NCBI GenBank assembly: GCA_030374805.1
Contig: JARGSG010000183.1
Location: 1,397,727 to 1,461,726, forward strand
Length of the DNA stretch: 64,000 nucleotides
Direction: 5' to 3'
Origin: Gracilaria gracilis
Taxonomy: Eukaryota; Rhodophyta; Florideophyceae; Gracilariales; Gracilariaceae
The notes beneath the pieces were generated by a model. The model had not been told where the DNA came from. It did not search any database and saw only the letters and a program-made list of their open reading frames with translations. Shown in pieces: positions 1 through 9,461 of the stretch; the first letter of the stretch is position 1; the number at the start of each line of letters is the position of its first letter. The translations under genes and the position numbers were made by a program.

Positions 1-173
1 CAGCATCTCCAACACTTTCTCTGCACCACGGACGTTGACAACAATAATACATATTACTAGAGTGTATTCAGTTGATTGATAAGTACAACAAAAGTGGCCT
101 CACAACAAGTTAAAACGAAAACAAAGCTACAACATATTAAAGTGTTTCTAATTCTATTACTGCCGCTGCTTCT

Positions 174-1883
174 CTACATACCGATACTATCTTCATCGTT
201 CTCTTCTACTAAATGACGACACTCCAATTTCCTCACCATCTCATGGAACATCTTAACGCTCTCCTTATAAATAGCAAGGTCCACCTTTTCTACTTGCTTG
301 AACTCTCTCCGTTGCTCTTCCGACATCCTCTCCCATACAATCTTCGCCGTCAGAGGGTATGACCCAGTGTTCATGCGTTCCCGGCTCTGGTCAAACACAT
401 CAAGACCGCTCATATTCTGGATTCCTCGCGCTTTGCTAAAGGCTGCCACCGACTTTCTCAACATGCAAAGAGAAGCTTTCTCTTGTGTTTGCAGCCCAAT
501 AAATACAAACTTTTGCCGAAGTCGTCGGATGGAATTGAATACAGTCTCACCAGCCTTTTCTTCGGCAACCACAAAAGTATAAGCCGAATACCCACTGAAG
601 CCGTCAGAACACAAGCGACTGGCGTAGTAATTGGGACCAGCATCTCGCACTAATGGTGAGTCAGGCATGTGCTTGCCAAGTAAAAAGGGAATCAGCTCTT
701 CAAGAGCAATAGACTCCTCCTTCTTTCCCGCATTTCGCACGAAAAAGTGGTGAAAGAAAGAAATCTTTCTATGCAGCGGATGTCTCATCACGGTGAAGTA
801 TCGCAAATCGCGCTTCGGTACCCAATACTCGGCCCCTTTTTCCCAGTACTGATGGCCGACAATAAGATCAATCTCGTTCCGTTGCTGTTCTGACAGCTGT
901 TCCATTCTTCCCCAGTCGCAAGACCATTCAGCTTCGGTACCCAGAGCCGGACGAGCCGGACCCGAGTTATGGCAAGTGTCCAAAATATTTACTGCTTTGC
1001 CGTTGGCGGCAATCTTGTCTTCGCGGCTGAAGAAATCCCAAATGCGTTCCTTGAACGACACTCCGCCGGTCTTGTGCAGGTGAAAGTAGTTGAGCGCTGT
1101 AGTTTGATCAAAGTTAGAAAAGTCAGCGGCGTCTCGCGTAGTTTGGCTGGCGAGCAGGGCTTCTCGGGCGGCGTTTTCCACCGTGAGGTGGAAGGAGGGC
1201 TGCTGCTGTTGCTGTTTATCATGGATTGGTGGCGTTTTTGATTGTTCATGCTTGGTTTCTTTTTGTTGTTGTTCCTGCGGCGGCTGTGCTTCGGCTGGTT
1301 GAGGTTGTTGAGGTTCGGGCGCTTCTGTTTGATTTTGTTGGACTTGAGTGTGATTCCTCTGCTCGGGGGCTTCGTCGGGGGCGGCATCCGGAGCAGATTG
1401 GGATTGTTGTACCTGCGCAATAGTTGATGGGTCGTTTTGGTGTTTTTGATGTGATTCAACGGAGGGAGAGGTGTCCGAAGGTTGAGAAGAGGCGTTATGG
1501 AGTGTGTGGACGGCAAGCGGGTCCGATTGCGGGGTGCGATATTGACGGGAGAGATTATGGGCGTGATGTAAAGCAGCAATTGACGTGTCTGACACAAGCG
1601 TAGCAGCCGGCTGTGGGATGGTGCCAGATATTGGGACGACGACGTTCCACGCAGATTGAACGGAGGTGGCGTGCAGCACATCGAGGGTGAAGAAGGTGAA
1701 GGCGCAAAACAGGAGGGCGAATGCGGATCGAAAAGCACTGCCAAGCGGGCACAATAGCTTTCCGAACGGCTTTGGGCGGCGGTGCGAGACGACGATGGAC
1801 GGCGGATACAATGGTAACGACAGCAAATTTCGAGAGCGCGAATGACTGTGTCGGATTGCAGAACGATTGGTAGCAACACTCAT
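174..1883 (-). CDS. Type II membrane carbohydrate sulfotransferase (Sulfotransfer_2-like)
   Basis: Predicted 569-residue Golgi enzyme that would move sulfate from PAPS to a polysaccharide. Seen: a hydrophobic segment at about residues 49-70 after a basic N-terminus (type II anchor); a Gln/Pro-rich stem at about 130-230; the 5'-phosphosulfate loop HLHKTGGVSF at 268-277, close to the HxxKTGG loop of heparan-sulfate 2-O/6-O sulfotransferases; and a 3'-phosphate-binding motif VMRHPLHRKISFF at 365-377 (RxP...S). Family knowledge: enzymes of this type sulfate galactans (agar, carrageenan) in red algae; the substrate here is inferred. The open frame extends upstream to 2573, but only through a TTG. 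The ATG at 1883 places the anchor correctly and is the chosen start. The upstream region has an alternating purine-pyrimidine tract. Confidence 0.85.
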   Translation of the reverse strand: MSVATNRSAIRHSHSRSRNLLSLPLYPPSIVVSHRRPKPFGKLLCPLGSAFRSAFALLFCAFTFFTLDVLHATSVQSAWNVVVPISGTIPQPAATLVSDTSIAALHHAHNLSRQYRTPQSDPLAVHTLHNASSQPSDTSPSVESHQKHQNDPSTIAQVQQSQSAPDAAPDEAPEQRNHTQVQQNQTEAPEPQQPQPAEAQPPQEQQQKETKHEQSKTPPIHDKQQQQQPSFHLTVENAAREALLASQTTRDAADFSNFDQTTALNYFHLHKTGGVSFKERIWDFFSREDKIAANGKAVNILDTCHNSGPARPALGTEAEWSCDWGRMEQLSEQQRNEIDLIVGHQYWEKGAEYWVPKRDLRYFTVMRHPLHRKISFFHHFFVRNAGKKEESIALEELIPFLLGKHMPDSPLVRDAGPNYYASRLCSDGFSGYSAYTFVVAEEKAGETVFNSIRRLRQKFVFIGLQTQEKASLCMLRKSVAAFSKARGIQNMSGLDVFDQSRERMNTGSYPLTAKIVWERMSEEQRREFKQVEKVDLAIYKESVKMFHEMVRKLECRHLVEENDEDSIGM

Positions 1884-2084
1884 GGCGATACGGAACTCTC
1901 GATGAGCAGCGCGAAGGGGGGAAACCGCACGAAGAAGAGCAACAACAGCAAAACAGCAGAGCTTGCGCGAACAAGAGCAAGAGAAGAAAGAAAGTACCGC
2001 AAATGACGCGATAGTACGGCGCTCGGGAAACCGACTGCCGCGTTTTGAGCGCGGCGGTTGTGCACGTTGCGCATGATGCGCATG

Positions 2085-2134
2085 GCGCACGCGCGCGCGT
2101 GCGCGTGCGCGCGCGCCACGCGTACGTGCACGCA
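2085..2134. repeat. Alternating purine-pyrimidine (GC/CA)n tract, Z-DNA-prone
   Basis: About 50 bp of almost perfect RY alternation (mostly GC and CA/TG steps), broken once by CC near 2116. It lies 200-250 bp upstream of the sulfotransferase ATG, in its likely promoter. GTTCGG repeats follow at 2327, 2341, 2354 and 2369, spaced 13-15 bp apart. Confidence 0.7.
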
Positions 2135-2470
2135 GATCAGAATTGACGTCATGCTGCGCGCGTTGTTTACAGAGGCGGCGCGTGGCATACTGTAACTTGT
2201 TATTATTACAGTATTTGTGCGAAATTTTATTGGAAGCGACGCAGCAGCCGTTTCCAAATGGCGCGCTTGCGGTCGCTGTGCAGCACTGGCGCACGCGTGC
2301 AACGGGCCAACGCGGCGGCGGCACGTGTTCGGGGCGCGCTGTTCGGGGGGCGCCGTTCGGCGCGCCCCGTTCGGCGCGGTCGTCGTCGCGGCCGTTCGTG
2401 CTTTGTTTGCGGCTGTCATCACCTCCGTCGCCACAGCTCTGTAAACGAATCGGTGCTTTGTGTACAGTAT

Positions 2471-3553
2471 TCAGCGTCGCAGCATCACGGCGATTGACGC
2501 GCCGCGCGCGTTGAGCAGCTGTTTCAAGTGATGCAGCGTCGTCCATTCGTCGTTGAGCAGCGCGCCGTCGCAAAGCAGCCGCATTCTGACGGCAGCCGCA
2601 TCGTCAAGCAGCAGCCTGACGGCGCCGTGCGGCGCGACTCTCAGCGCGGAAACGTCCATCTTGAGCCGCTGCGTCACGCACAGCGCCGCCGCGTCCTTGG
2701 CGCAGCGCTGCACGCGCTCCACCACCACGCGCACGCCGCGCTCTCGCAGCCGCACGTCGTGCACCGCCGCCGTCGCGCAGCGCTGCGTGTGCAACCACGC
2801 CACCGCGCTCGCCTCTAGCCGCGAGCGCAGCCGCGCTTCCAACAGCCTCACCACCGCCTGCGCGTATGGCGCGCGCGCGTCGTCGCCGCCGCTGCCGCCG
2901 CCGCCAATCTCGCCTTGTTTGCGGCTACTTTTCGGCCATTTCAGCCGCGGCCGTACACGTTGCCGCGCCGCCACGTGCATGCGCCCGCTGCTGTCGACGA
3001 CGGCCGCGCTGCTGCGCGCCGGAGCCGCCGCCGCCGCGTGCGTCGCCGCGCCGTCGCGCGCTCGCGCCGTTTGCCTCACGGCGGCGTGCTGCGGCTGCGC
3101 GCGCGCATCCACGCGCGCCGCCGCGGGCACCGGCTTGCGGTTGCGCGGCGCGGCGGCGCGCTGTCGACTGAACACGGAGCGGCTGAGATCGCTTGCCAGT
3201 CGGTCGCGTATTCGCTTATCAAACGCCCATTTCTGCGCGGTGTCCACCAGCTGCACGGCCTGCGTCATGGCCAACGGCAGCACCAGCGGCAGCAGCAGCA
3301 CCATCAGAATGGCCACCAGGTATATCATGCCCGAGCGGAATATGGCGTATCGGCGCGAGGAGGTTGTGCTCGACGTTCCTGTGTGCGAGCTGCGCTTCTG
3401 CGACCACTCCGAGTGGCAGCGCGAGCGCGCGCTTTCCGGCGCCGCTGGCGTCGGGTACAGCAGCGCTGATGTGTGCCGGCTGAGGATTTGCAGAGGCGCT
3501 ATTGTGCGCGGAAGGGACGCGCTCTTTTTCGGGTCGCCAAAGTGAAGCTTCAT
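2471..3553 (-). CDS. Hypothetical single-pass membrane protein
   Basis: 360 residues, starting at a true ATG (3553). The only clear feature is one strong membrane span at about residues 76-98, preceded by a Ser/Arg-rich, probably cytosolic, N-terminus. The C-terminal 140 residues are Ala/Arg/Leu-rich and could form an amphipathic helical domain. No family is recognised. An open frame on the opposite strand covers almost the same DNA but begins at a TTG and has no domain-like segment; this is normal shadowing in 70% GC sequence. The minus strand is preferred because of the ATG, the membrane span and a weak TATA-like TTATATG near 3587-3594. The 3' end lies about 590 bp upstream of the sulfotransferase ATG, on the same strand. 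Confidence 0.55.
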   Translation of the reverse strand: MKLHFGDPKKSASLPRTIAPLQILSRHTSALLYPTPAAPESARSRCHSEWSQKRSSHTGTSSTTSSRRYAIFRSGMIYLVAILMVLLLPLVLPLAMTQAVQLVDTAQKWAFDKRIRDRLASDLSRSVFSRQRAAAPRNRKPVPAAARVDARAQPQHAAVRQTARARDGAATHAAAAAPARSSAAVVDSSGRMHVAARQRVRPRLKWPKSSRKQGEIGGGGSGGDDARAPYAQAVVRLLEARLRSRLEASAVAWLHTQRCATAAVHDVRLRERGVRVVVERVQRCAKDAAALCVTQRLKMDVSALRVAPHGAVRLLLDDAAAVRMRLLCDGALLNDEWTTLHHLKQLLNARGASIAVMLRR

Positions 3554-4025
3554 GGCTCCGTTTTCAGCAGTGGAGCACGCGGTTCATATAACTAACCAAG
3601 TTACACGGTTACAGAGCGCTGCTTGTGCTGCGTGCGTCAGTTTTCACGTGGCTGCGATTCCAAAGGAAGTTTGTGGTGCCACAAACTGTGCCGAGTATCT
3701 TAGTTTAGTTTAGCGCCGCACTGTCTGCAGTTTGCTGTCATGTTTAATTTGAACGAGGCGCCCAAGGCGACGTGGCCGTGTGCAGTAACTTTTTTATATA
3801 CGCTATCATTGAACAGACGGCGAAGATGCAACGCAAGTGTGCGGCGCCAAGTTGAACCAACTGCCAACTTTGAACGTCGGTATCTTCATTTCTTTACACA
3901 AAACCATCAGTTTGAATTTGAAATCAGCTCATCTTGATCAGGTGCTTTCTACGCAGCCAACTTGAAACACAAGGCTCACGACCCGAGGTCGCATACATAC
4001 ATTATCTTAGATACACACATTTGCT
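3554..4025. other. Intergenic, probable promoter of the membrane protein
   Basis: The only open frame (3740-3937, plus) is 65 codons, low in complexity and without recognisable features. The region includes the upstream sequence of the gene starting at 3553 and the 3' end of the CAP gene. Nothing else is seen. Confidence 0.5.
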
Positions 4026-4811
4026 TTAACGCTGGCGCCCATTTTGCACCGAAAAGTCGCGCGAGTTTCCAGGGTTGCTGGCCTCGAACGTCACGTCGCT
4101 GTTCACATCCGGCGCCGACCGCGACGGCTGCGCGCCTCCCGCAGCCTGAGTGGGCGTACGTGCTGGCGCCGCAGCCGGAGCAGGCGCCCTTGCTGGAGCC
4201 GGCGCCGACGGCGGCGCCGACGGCGGCGGCGGCGCCGCCCTTGCCGGCGAGACGGCACTGCCGGAGCCGCCTTCATGTCCAAACTGATAGTTTCGTCCAA
4301 ACAGCTGCGTGGCCCACCAGCGTCCGCTGCGGTCAAACGCAATGCCCACGCCGCAGTGCGTGTGCGAACGCGACATCATGTTGTGGAAGTGCGGCGCACT
4401 CCTCACCCATTGTTCATGCGCGTCCCACGACGCGTCGCTGGAGCGCGGCGACGACATGGCGATGTTCTCGGCGGACACTGGCAGCCAGTGCGAGCCGACG
4501 TACCCGCCCAGTCCGCGCAGGTTCTGGTGGCGGAACACGCGCGTGGACGCCATCCAGTTGGAGTGGCGCGCGCCCAGCCGCGTGAGCAGCGCGCTGAAGT
4601 AGAGCGGGTGCACGCCGCGCGAGGCGCGCATCTGGTTGGCGTATCTGCAGCCGCGTTCGCTGTAGGTGTACACCCACTGCTGACGGGCGCTGACGTTCAT
4701 GTGCGCCACGCGGCTGAGGTTCGTGCCGGCGCTGGCGTTCACGACGGGCGCGTGCAGGAGAACGACGCCCAAGGTGAGCGCTATGAGCACGCTGTGGGTG
4801 GGAGAAGTCAT
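4026..4811 (-). CDS. Secreted CAP/SCP (PR-1-like) domain protein
   Basis: 261 residues from the ATG at 4811. Seen: a signal peptide (about residues 1-27), then a CAP domain at about 45-175 with the family's cavity residues in order: H83 (GARHSNWM), E115 (SAENIAM), E133 (AHEQWV) and H141 in the S-x-P-H-x-x-N-M pattern, ending with WWATQLFG. The tail (about 185-235) is a Pro/Ala-rich linker typical of wall-exposed secreted proteins. CAP proteins are extracellular, with roles in sterol or lipid binding and wall or defence biology; the actual role here is unknown. The Pro/Ala tail is encoded by a GC-rich simple-sequence stretch that opens false frames on the other strand. Confidence 0.85.
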   Translation of the reverse strand: MTSPTHSVLIALTLGVVLLHAPVVNASAGTNLSRVAHMNVSARQQWVYTYSERGCRYANQMRASRGVHPLYFSALLTRLGARHSNWMASTRVFRHQNLRGLGGYVGSHWLPVSAENIAMSSPRSSDASWDAHEQWVRSAPHFHNMMSRSHTHCGVGIAFDRSGRWWATQLFGRNYQFGHEGGSGSAVSPARAAPPPPSAPPSAPAPARAPAPAAAPARTPTQAAGGAQPSRSAPDVNSDVTFEASNPGNSRDFSVQNGRQR

Positions 4812-6641
4812 TGTTTGTGGTGAAGCAACTTTTATGTGACAGTTGAACAGTAGCGTGTATGTGGCGTTTGGCTACGGTTGCAAACCAGACGGCTGCGAAC
4901 CGGAGCTCCAGGGCGAGGGTCAAGGAGAGAGCGAGAGAGCGAGAGAGAGGTTTTCAAGTATAGATGGCGCTTGAACGTTTTGGTGGTGTATGTTGCAACA
5001 CGTATGGTGCAGGGCGCAAAGGCGGTTCATTTCGGGGTGCGACGTTGTGGGGGAGCGGTGGTGGGGGCAGTTTGCGGCCCGGTAAGGTTGGCAAGTGCGT
5101 AATGACGTGAGCAGTTTCGGGACACGAAACGAGAGCTTGCAGCATGGCGCTCGGCTCGCAATGGCAATGCATACATATATGTATATCTTAGTTGCGCTGC
5201 GGGACGGAGTGATGTTGGCAGAGCATGGGGCAAGTTGCGGCGGTGTGTTGTGCGCATTGGGCGGCGCCACAGCGCAGCGGTGGCGCACTGTCGGTTGTGC
5301 TGTAAGGTTACCGAGTCAGTACGGAGGGAGAAATGGCTATAATTACTGTACACTACATATGTAGCACGTGCTTGAGGTGGCGGTTGCTGCTGCTGTGTTC
5401 GCTGCGGCTCTGCTTAGTTGTCTGCTAGCGAGCTACAGTAGAGAGTTATCTAAGGAGACGACGTGAGATAACTTTGAGCACGAACGCTCTCGCCATGCAT
5501 CTCGCACGCAGCTGATTTGTAGATATGATACATGCGATGCAGCCTTTTGGCGATGGGACAACGGACGTTTCGCCGTTAAAGCGGCGATCGATACATGTAC
5601 TCTGTGTATGTACAAGTAGGCAACCGAAACGTGTACGCGTATGAGCAAAGTCGGGTTGTGTGTGGCAAGTTTTTGGTGCTGGCGGTATGCAAAAAATGAG
5701 TTAGGGCTAGAGTACAGGATATGCCAAGTTGCAAAAAGGTGAGCGCAAGACTGCGGACGCACGCGAATGTGGAGAAAAGTGGAGGCACATGCAGCGGCGT
5801 GGAAACGACGCTTGCATTATTCATCACTCCATGGAGTCTCAATCACTTTTGGTTGAACAAAAAAAAAAAAAAACAGCGCGGACGAGCTGTTACGCCGCAT
5901 GACGAAGATGGTGATGAAGCCATAAAACAGCCGAGGTGCACCGTATCGGTAATGAGGCGCCGAGATTGGAAACACACAAATCTCAACAGCACCTTGGCCG
6001 CTGATGGCGCGCACGATGCGGCAGATAGGCGCATGCGTCTCTCGCAGATAGAATGGGGCACTTGTTGCCGAGAAACGCTGTTATGGTTTAGATGTGGTAC
6101 ATATACGCAAAATTGGACAACTTGTCGTCGATGTCGACCAGAGCAGGCAGCAGCCAGCGTGACGCAACAAGCACAACGTGATGCAGCGCCGCTCAAACCC
6201 TTGTAATCATGTGAGAGCGTGAGCGCGCTGATTGGAATTGCTGCTGTGTTGTACACCTCCCAGTTTTTATCTACGCAGTGGCGAAGAAGGTAACCGCGCA
6301 CTGCTCACTGCACAGCAAAGGCGCCATGCGGCACACAATGGCGCGTGAGCTGCGGAGCGTGGAACGGCCTGCGTGACCGCAGCTCGTCACCGCGGCGTGT
6401 ACTCGTTACTACTTGAGCGTCTCTCAAGTGCGCGCGCAGGCGCGCTGTACGCCGCAGCTGCTGTCGGTGCTGCGGTTGCGTCCGCCTACGTCGCAGCCGA
6501 CGCTACTTGTGGACGCGTGCTTCCAATTCATCCACTTGCCAGCTCGCCGCCGTACAAAGACGAGCGTGCACGCCAAGCTGTGGCGCCCTCCCTCTCTCGC
6601 GGCGCGCGCTTTCTCAGCTGCCGCTCGCTGGCACAAGCACC
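4812..6641. other. Gene-poor interval
   Basis: About 1.8 kb with several 60-160-codon open frames on both strands, none with protein-like composition or a recognisable motif. Contains a (GA)n-like stretch near 4925-4950 and an A15-type run at 5861-5874. The last 300 bp become very GCGC-rich and lead into the repeat-protein gene. Confidence 0.5.
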
Positions 6642-8150
6642 ATGTTCAATTCGCTGTTGCTGCACCACCTCAACGGGCTGTTCAACAACGTGCTGCGCTG
6701 CATTGCCCGCGTGGAGGAACATATACACCAAAGCGCTCGCGAAGCGCGCGGCACCCGAACAAGCAGTCGCCGCGCCAACAGCATGGCGCTGGCGCTGCCC
6801 TCGGAGCGCCAATACGCCAGTCCGCCGAGCCCGACGTGCGTGATGAAGACGCACAGCGTGATGAAGACGCACAGCGTGATGAAGACGCACGGCGTGATGA
6901 AGATGCACAAGTCGGCGCGCCAATACATCAGCCCTCCGAGCCCGACGTGCGTGATGAAGACGCACAACGTGATGAAGATGCACAGCGTGATGAACACGCA
7001 CAAGTCGGCGCGCCAATACATCAGCCCGCCGAGCCCGATGTGCGTGATGAAGACGCACAACGTGATGAAGATGCACAGTGTGATGAAGACGCACAAGTCG
7101 GCGCGCCAATACATCAGCCCGCCGAGCCCGACGTGCGTGATGAAGACGCACAACGTGATGAAGATGCACAGTGTGATGAAGACGCACAAGTCGGCGCGCC
7201 AATACATCAGCCCGCCGAGCCCGACGTGCGTGATGAAGACGCACAACTGGTCAGCGCACAGCACGCCGCCGGGTCGCAGCGCACAAACACAAGCGCGCGC
7301 GCAAAGCAGTACAAGCACGAGGTTGAATTCGGTGCCGCTGAGCCACACAGACACCATGTTCAATTCGCTGTTGCTGCACCACCTCAACGGGCTGTTCACC
7401 GACGTGCTGCGCAGCATCGCCAGCGCGATGGAACACGCGGAGCGAAACGCTCACAGAGCGCGTGGCATGCGAACAAGCAGTCGGCGCTCTAACAGCATCG
7501 TTGCGCTGGCGCCGCCCTCGGCGCGCCATTACAACGGCCCGCCGAGCCCGACGTGCGTGATGAACACGCACAACTGGTCAGCGCACAGCACGCGACCGAG
7601 TGGCAAGCAGCCGAGTGGCACGCAGCCGAGTGGCAGGCAGTCGAGCGGCAGGCAGAGTAACAGCGGCAGTCGCCGGGCTTTGACAAGCTCGCAGCCGCCG
7701 CCATTGTCGCGACGCAGCCAAGGGCGCGCGCGCAGGCACGGCGGCTCCTCGCACTTGGGCGCGGGCCATGCTCACAACGTTGTGAGGCAGGCCCGCAGCA
7801 GCCATGCGAGTGGCGCATCGGGCGGCAGCCGACGCAGCGCCGCGCCGTACCGGTTGGCCACCGCCACCGCCAACGGCAACGACGGGTTCGGCGAGCATGT
7901 GGTGCGCGGCGCGCTGGTGAAGAGGAGACTGTGGAGCGGGGCTACGGCGCCAAGCGACGGGAACAACAACGGCGGTGGCGTGGTGGGCAGCGGCAGCGGC
8001 GGTGGCGTGGTGGGCAGCGGCAGCGGCGGCGGCATGGCCGGCAGCGGCAACGGCGGCGGCGGCGGCGGCGTGGCCGGCAGCGGCAGCGGCGATGCGGAGC
8101 GACGTGTGCGGCGCGTGCGCTTCGCGCCGGAAGTGCAGATTTTGTGGTGA
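6642..8150 (+). CDS. Repeat protein with Met/His hexapeptides, Gly-rich tail and RVxF-like C-terminus
   Basis: 502 residues from the first ATG (the upstream frame opens with a TTG). Unknown family. The opening module (MFNSLLLHHLNGLF..., about 66 residues) is repeated at 7356-7575, in frame, at roughly 60% identity with conservative changes; this supports the frame. Between the two modules is a tandem array: V-M-K-T/M-H-S/N/G hexapeptides, then four 31-residue (93-bp) units beginning at 6909, 7002, 7095 and 7188. A Ser/Gln/Arg segment follows, then Gly/Ser-rich sequence, then a final RRVRFAPEV that fits the RVxF protein phosphatase 1 docking consensus. The array is open in all three plus frames, so the frame call rests on the flanking duplication. 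Function unknown. Confidence 0.6.
   Translation: MFNSLLLHHLNGLFNNVLRCIARVEEHIHQSAREARGTRTSSRRANSMALALPSERQYASPPSPTCVMKTHSVMKTHSVMKTHGVMKMHKSARQYISPPSPTCVMKTHNVMKMHSVMNTHKSARQYISPPSPMCVMKTHNVMKMHSVMKTHKSARQYISPPSPTCVMKTHNVMKMHSVMKTHKSARQYISPPSPTCVMKTHNWSAHSTPPGRSAQTQARAQSSTSTRLNSVPLSHTDTMFNSLLLHHLNGLFTDVLRSIASAMEHAERNAHRARGMRTSSRRSNSIVALAPPSARHYNGPPSPTCVMNTHNWSAHSTRPSGKQPSGTQPSGRQSSGRQSNSGSRRALTSSQPPPLSRRSQGRARRHGGSSHLGAGHAHNVVRQARSSHASGASGGSRRSAAPYRLATATANGNDGFGEHVVRGALVKRRLWSGATAPSDGNNNGGGVVGSGSGGGVVGSGSGGGMAGSGNGGGGGGVAGSGSGDAERRVRRVRFAPEVQILW
6840..7248 (+). repeat. Hierarchical minisatellite (18-bp within 93-bp units)
   Basis: 18-bp words (gtgatgaagacgcacagc and variants) run at 6840-6908, then 93-bp units begin at 6909, 7002, 7095 and 7188, the last incomplete. 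Each 93-bp unit contains a 39-bp segment plus three 18-bp words. Differences between units are single bases, which indicates recent expansion. The array lies inside the coding sequence. Confidence 0.9.
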
Positions 8151-8240
8151 GTGGGGACACGGAGCGAAAACAATAACGGAGCGAAAATAACGGAGCGAAA
8201 ATAACAGAGCGAAAACAACGGCTTAGAATAGGTACAACAG

Positions 8241-8290
8241 CTTTTTTTTTCTTTTTCTTTACTACAATAATAATAATAATAATAATAAAT
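8241..8290. repeat. Pyrimidine run and (AAT)n microsatellite between convergent genes
   Basis: A T-rich run (8242-8250, then CTTTTTCTTT) is followed by (AAT)n at about 8266-8288. It sits in the 213-bp gap between the convergent 3' ends of the repeat protein and the MYB gene and probably includes their polyadenylation signals. Confidence 0.6.
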
Positions 8291-8363
8291 AATTTTCTTG
8301 GAAAAAAGTGCCGAAAAAAAAGGTGGCGCGCTGCGATTGGGCGCGCATATCTGCGCAGATTTG

Positions 8364-9461
8364 TCAACGGCGCGCGTGCGAGCGCAGCGGCAGCTTGGGC
8401 GCGCCGTGCGCGTTGCGCGCGTTGGCCTCGCGCGCGGCGCGGCGCACGATGCTCTTGTAGCGGTTCTTGACGCTGTTGTCCGTGCGGCCGCACAGCCGCA
8501 TGGAGATGAGCGCCCACTTGTTTCCCAGCTGCGCGTGCGCCTCCATCAGCACGCGGTCCTCCTCCGGCCGCCACGGCCGCTTCTCCAGCGACGGCTGCAG
8601 GTGGTTCATCCAGCGCAGACGCACCTGCCGCCCGTTGCGCCCCGGGAAGTGGCGCGCCAGCGTGTTCCACCGCGTCGGCCCGTGCTGCGCCACCACCCGC
8701 ATCAGCAGTTCGTCCTCCCACTCCTTCCACCGCCGCCGCGGCGCGCCGCTGCCGCTGCCGCTGCCGCTGCCGCTGCCGCTGCCGCTGCCGCTGCCGCTGC
8801 CGCCGCCGCTCGTCGACGCCGACCCCTGCGACGTGGAGTGGCTGTGGCGCGTGGCGCGCGGCGAGCTGCTGCTGGGCAGGCTGCCCGTGGCCTTTCGGAT
8901 GGCGCGCTTGGTGAGCGTGTTTCCCGCGCGCGCTAGCGCGCGCGCGGGCCGCGGTGCGCGCTCGGCGGCGCGCGACGACTCGCGCTCAATGTCGTCCAGC
9001 GCCTGCTGCTCGCTCACGCGCGTGTACGCCGTGTGCGCGCGCTGGCGCGAGTGTGCGCGCGGCGGCGCGGAGATGCTGAGCGACGGCGAGTGCGTGGCCA
9101 GCTGTTGCAGCTGCGACTTGACGTGCTCGTCCAGCTCGGTGGAGCGCGACAGCAGCGAGTGGATGGGGATGCGCCCGTTCTTCTGGTCGATGGCGTGGCA
9201 GCGCTCGGCGGCCGTCACCACGTTGGCGGCGTTGAGCAGCATGGAGACGCTCATCACGGGCGGTGGTGGTGGTGGTAGTGGTGGTGGTGGTAGTGGTGGT
9301 GGTGGTGGTGGTGGTGGTGCGGCGTGGCGGTCGGGTGGGGGGGGTGGGGAGGGGATTGCGGCGGGGCGGCGCTGTGTAGCTGCAGCGCACATCTGCGCGC
9401 TCAAATGCGCACGAGCACACAGCAAGCTCTCAAGCACGAGCACGAGCGCGGGGCGCGACAT
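8364..9461 (-). CDS. R2R3-MYB transcription factor
   Basis: 365 residues from the ATG at 9461; an in-frame ATG at 9254 would give 296 residues and skip the poly-proline leader. Seen at the C-terminus: two Myb repeats with the regularly spaced tryptophans. R2 begins RRRWKEWEDELLMRVV and includes W-N-T-L-A and VRLRWMNHL. R3 begins RPWRPEEDRVLMEAH and includes W-A-L-I-S and the recognition helix GRTDNSVKNRYKS. Such proteins bind DNA in the nucleus as sequence-specific regulators. The N-terminus has a poly-Pro run coded by (GGT)n on the plus strand (about 9261-9319), and a Gly/Ser run coded by (CCGCTG)n (about 8746-8805) lies just before R2. Two CCAAT boxes lie 70 and 150 bp upstream. The target genes are unknown. 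Confidence 0.9.
   Translation of the reverse strand: MSRPALVLVLESLLCARAHLSAQMCAAATQRRPAAIPSPPPPPDRHAAPPPPPPPPLPPPPLPPPPPPVMSVSMLLNAANVVTAAERCHAIDQKNGRIPIHSLLSRSTELDEHVKSQLQQLATHSPSLSISAPPRAHSRQRAHTAYTRVSEQQALDDIERESSRAAERAPRPARALARAGNTLTKRAIRKATGSLPSSSSPRATRHSHSTSQGSASTSGGGSGSGSGSGSGSGSGSGSGAPRRRWKEWEDELLMRVVAQHGPTRWNTLARHFPGRNGRQVRLRWMNHLQPSLEKRPWRPEEDRVLMEAHAQLGNKWALISMRLCGRTDNSVKNRYKSIVRRAAREANARNAHGAPKLPLRSHARR
8746..8805. repeat. (CCGCTG)n microsatellite in coding sequence
   Basis: About ten copies of a 6-bp unit encode a (Gly-Ser)n linker directly before the first Myb repeat. It is likely length-polymorphic. Confidence 0.85.
9261..9319. repeat. (GGT)n microsatellite
   Basis: A GGT repeat interrupted by AGT. 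On the minus strand it encodes the poly-Pro leader of the MYB protein if the ATG at 9461 is used, or 5' UTR if the ATG at 9254 is used. Confidence 0.85.

Noticed and set aside
1-173. Sequence left of the sulfotransferase stop
   Set aside because: Only 3' flanking DNA; no gene or element could be supported.
2553-3545. 330-codon open frame on the plus strand opposite the membrane protein
   Set aside because: It begins with a TTG, has no domain-like segment, and is explained by high GC in a coding region on the other strand.
6413-7492. 359-codon frame with acidic DEDAQ repeats across the minisatellite
   Set aside because: It begins with a TTG and its flanks are Arg/Pro-rich noise. The duplicated MFNSLLL module supports the other frame. 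Peptide data could overturn this.
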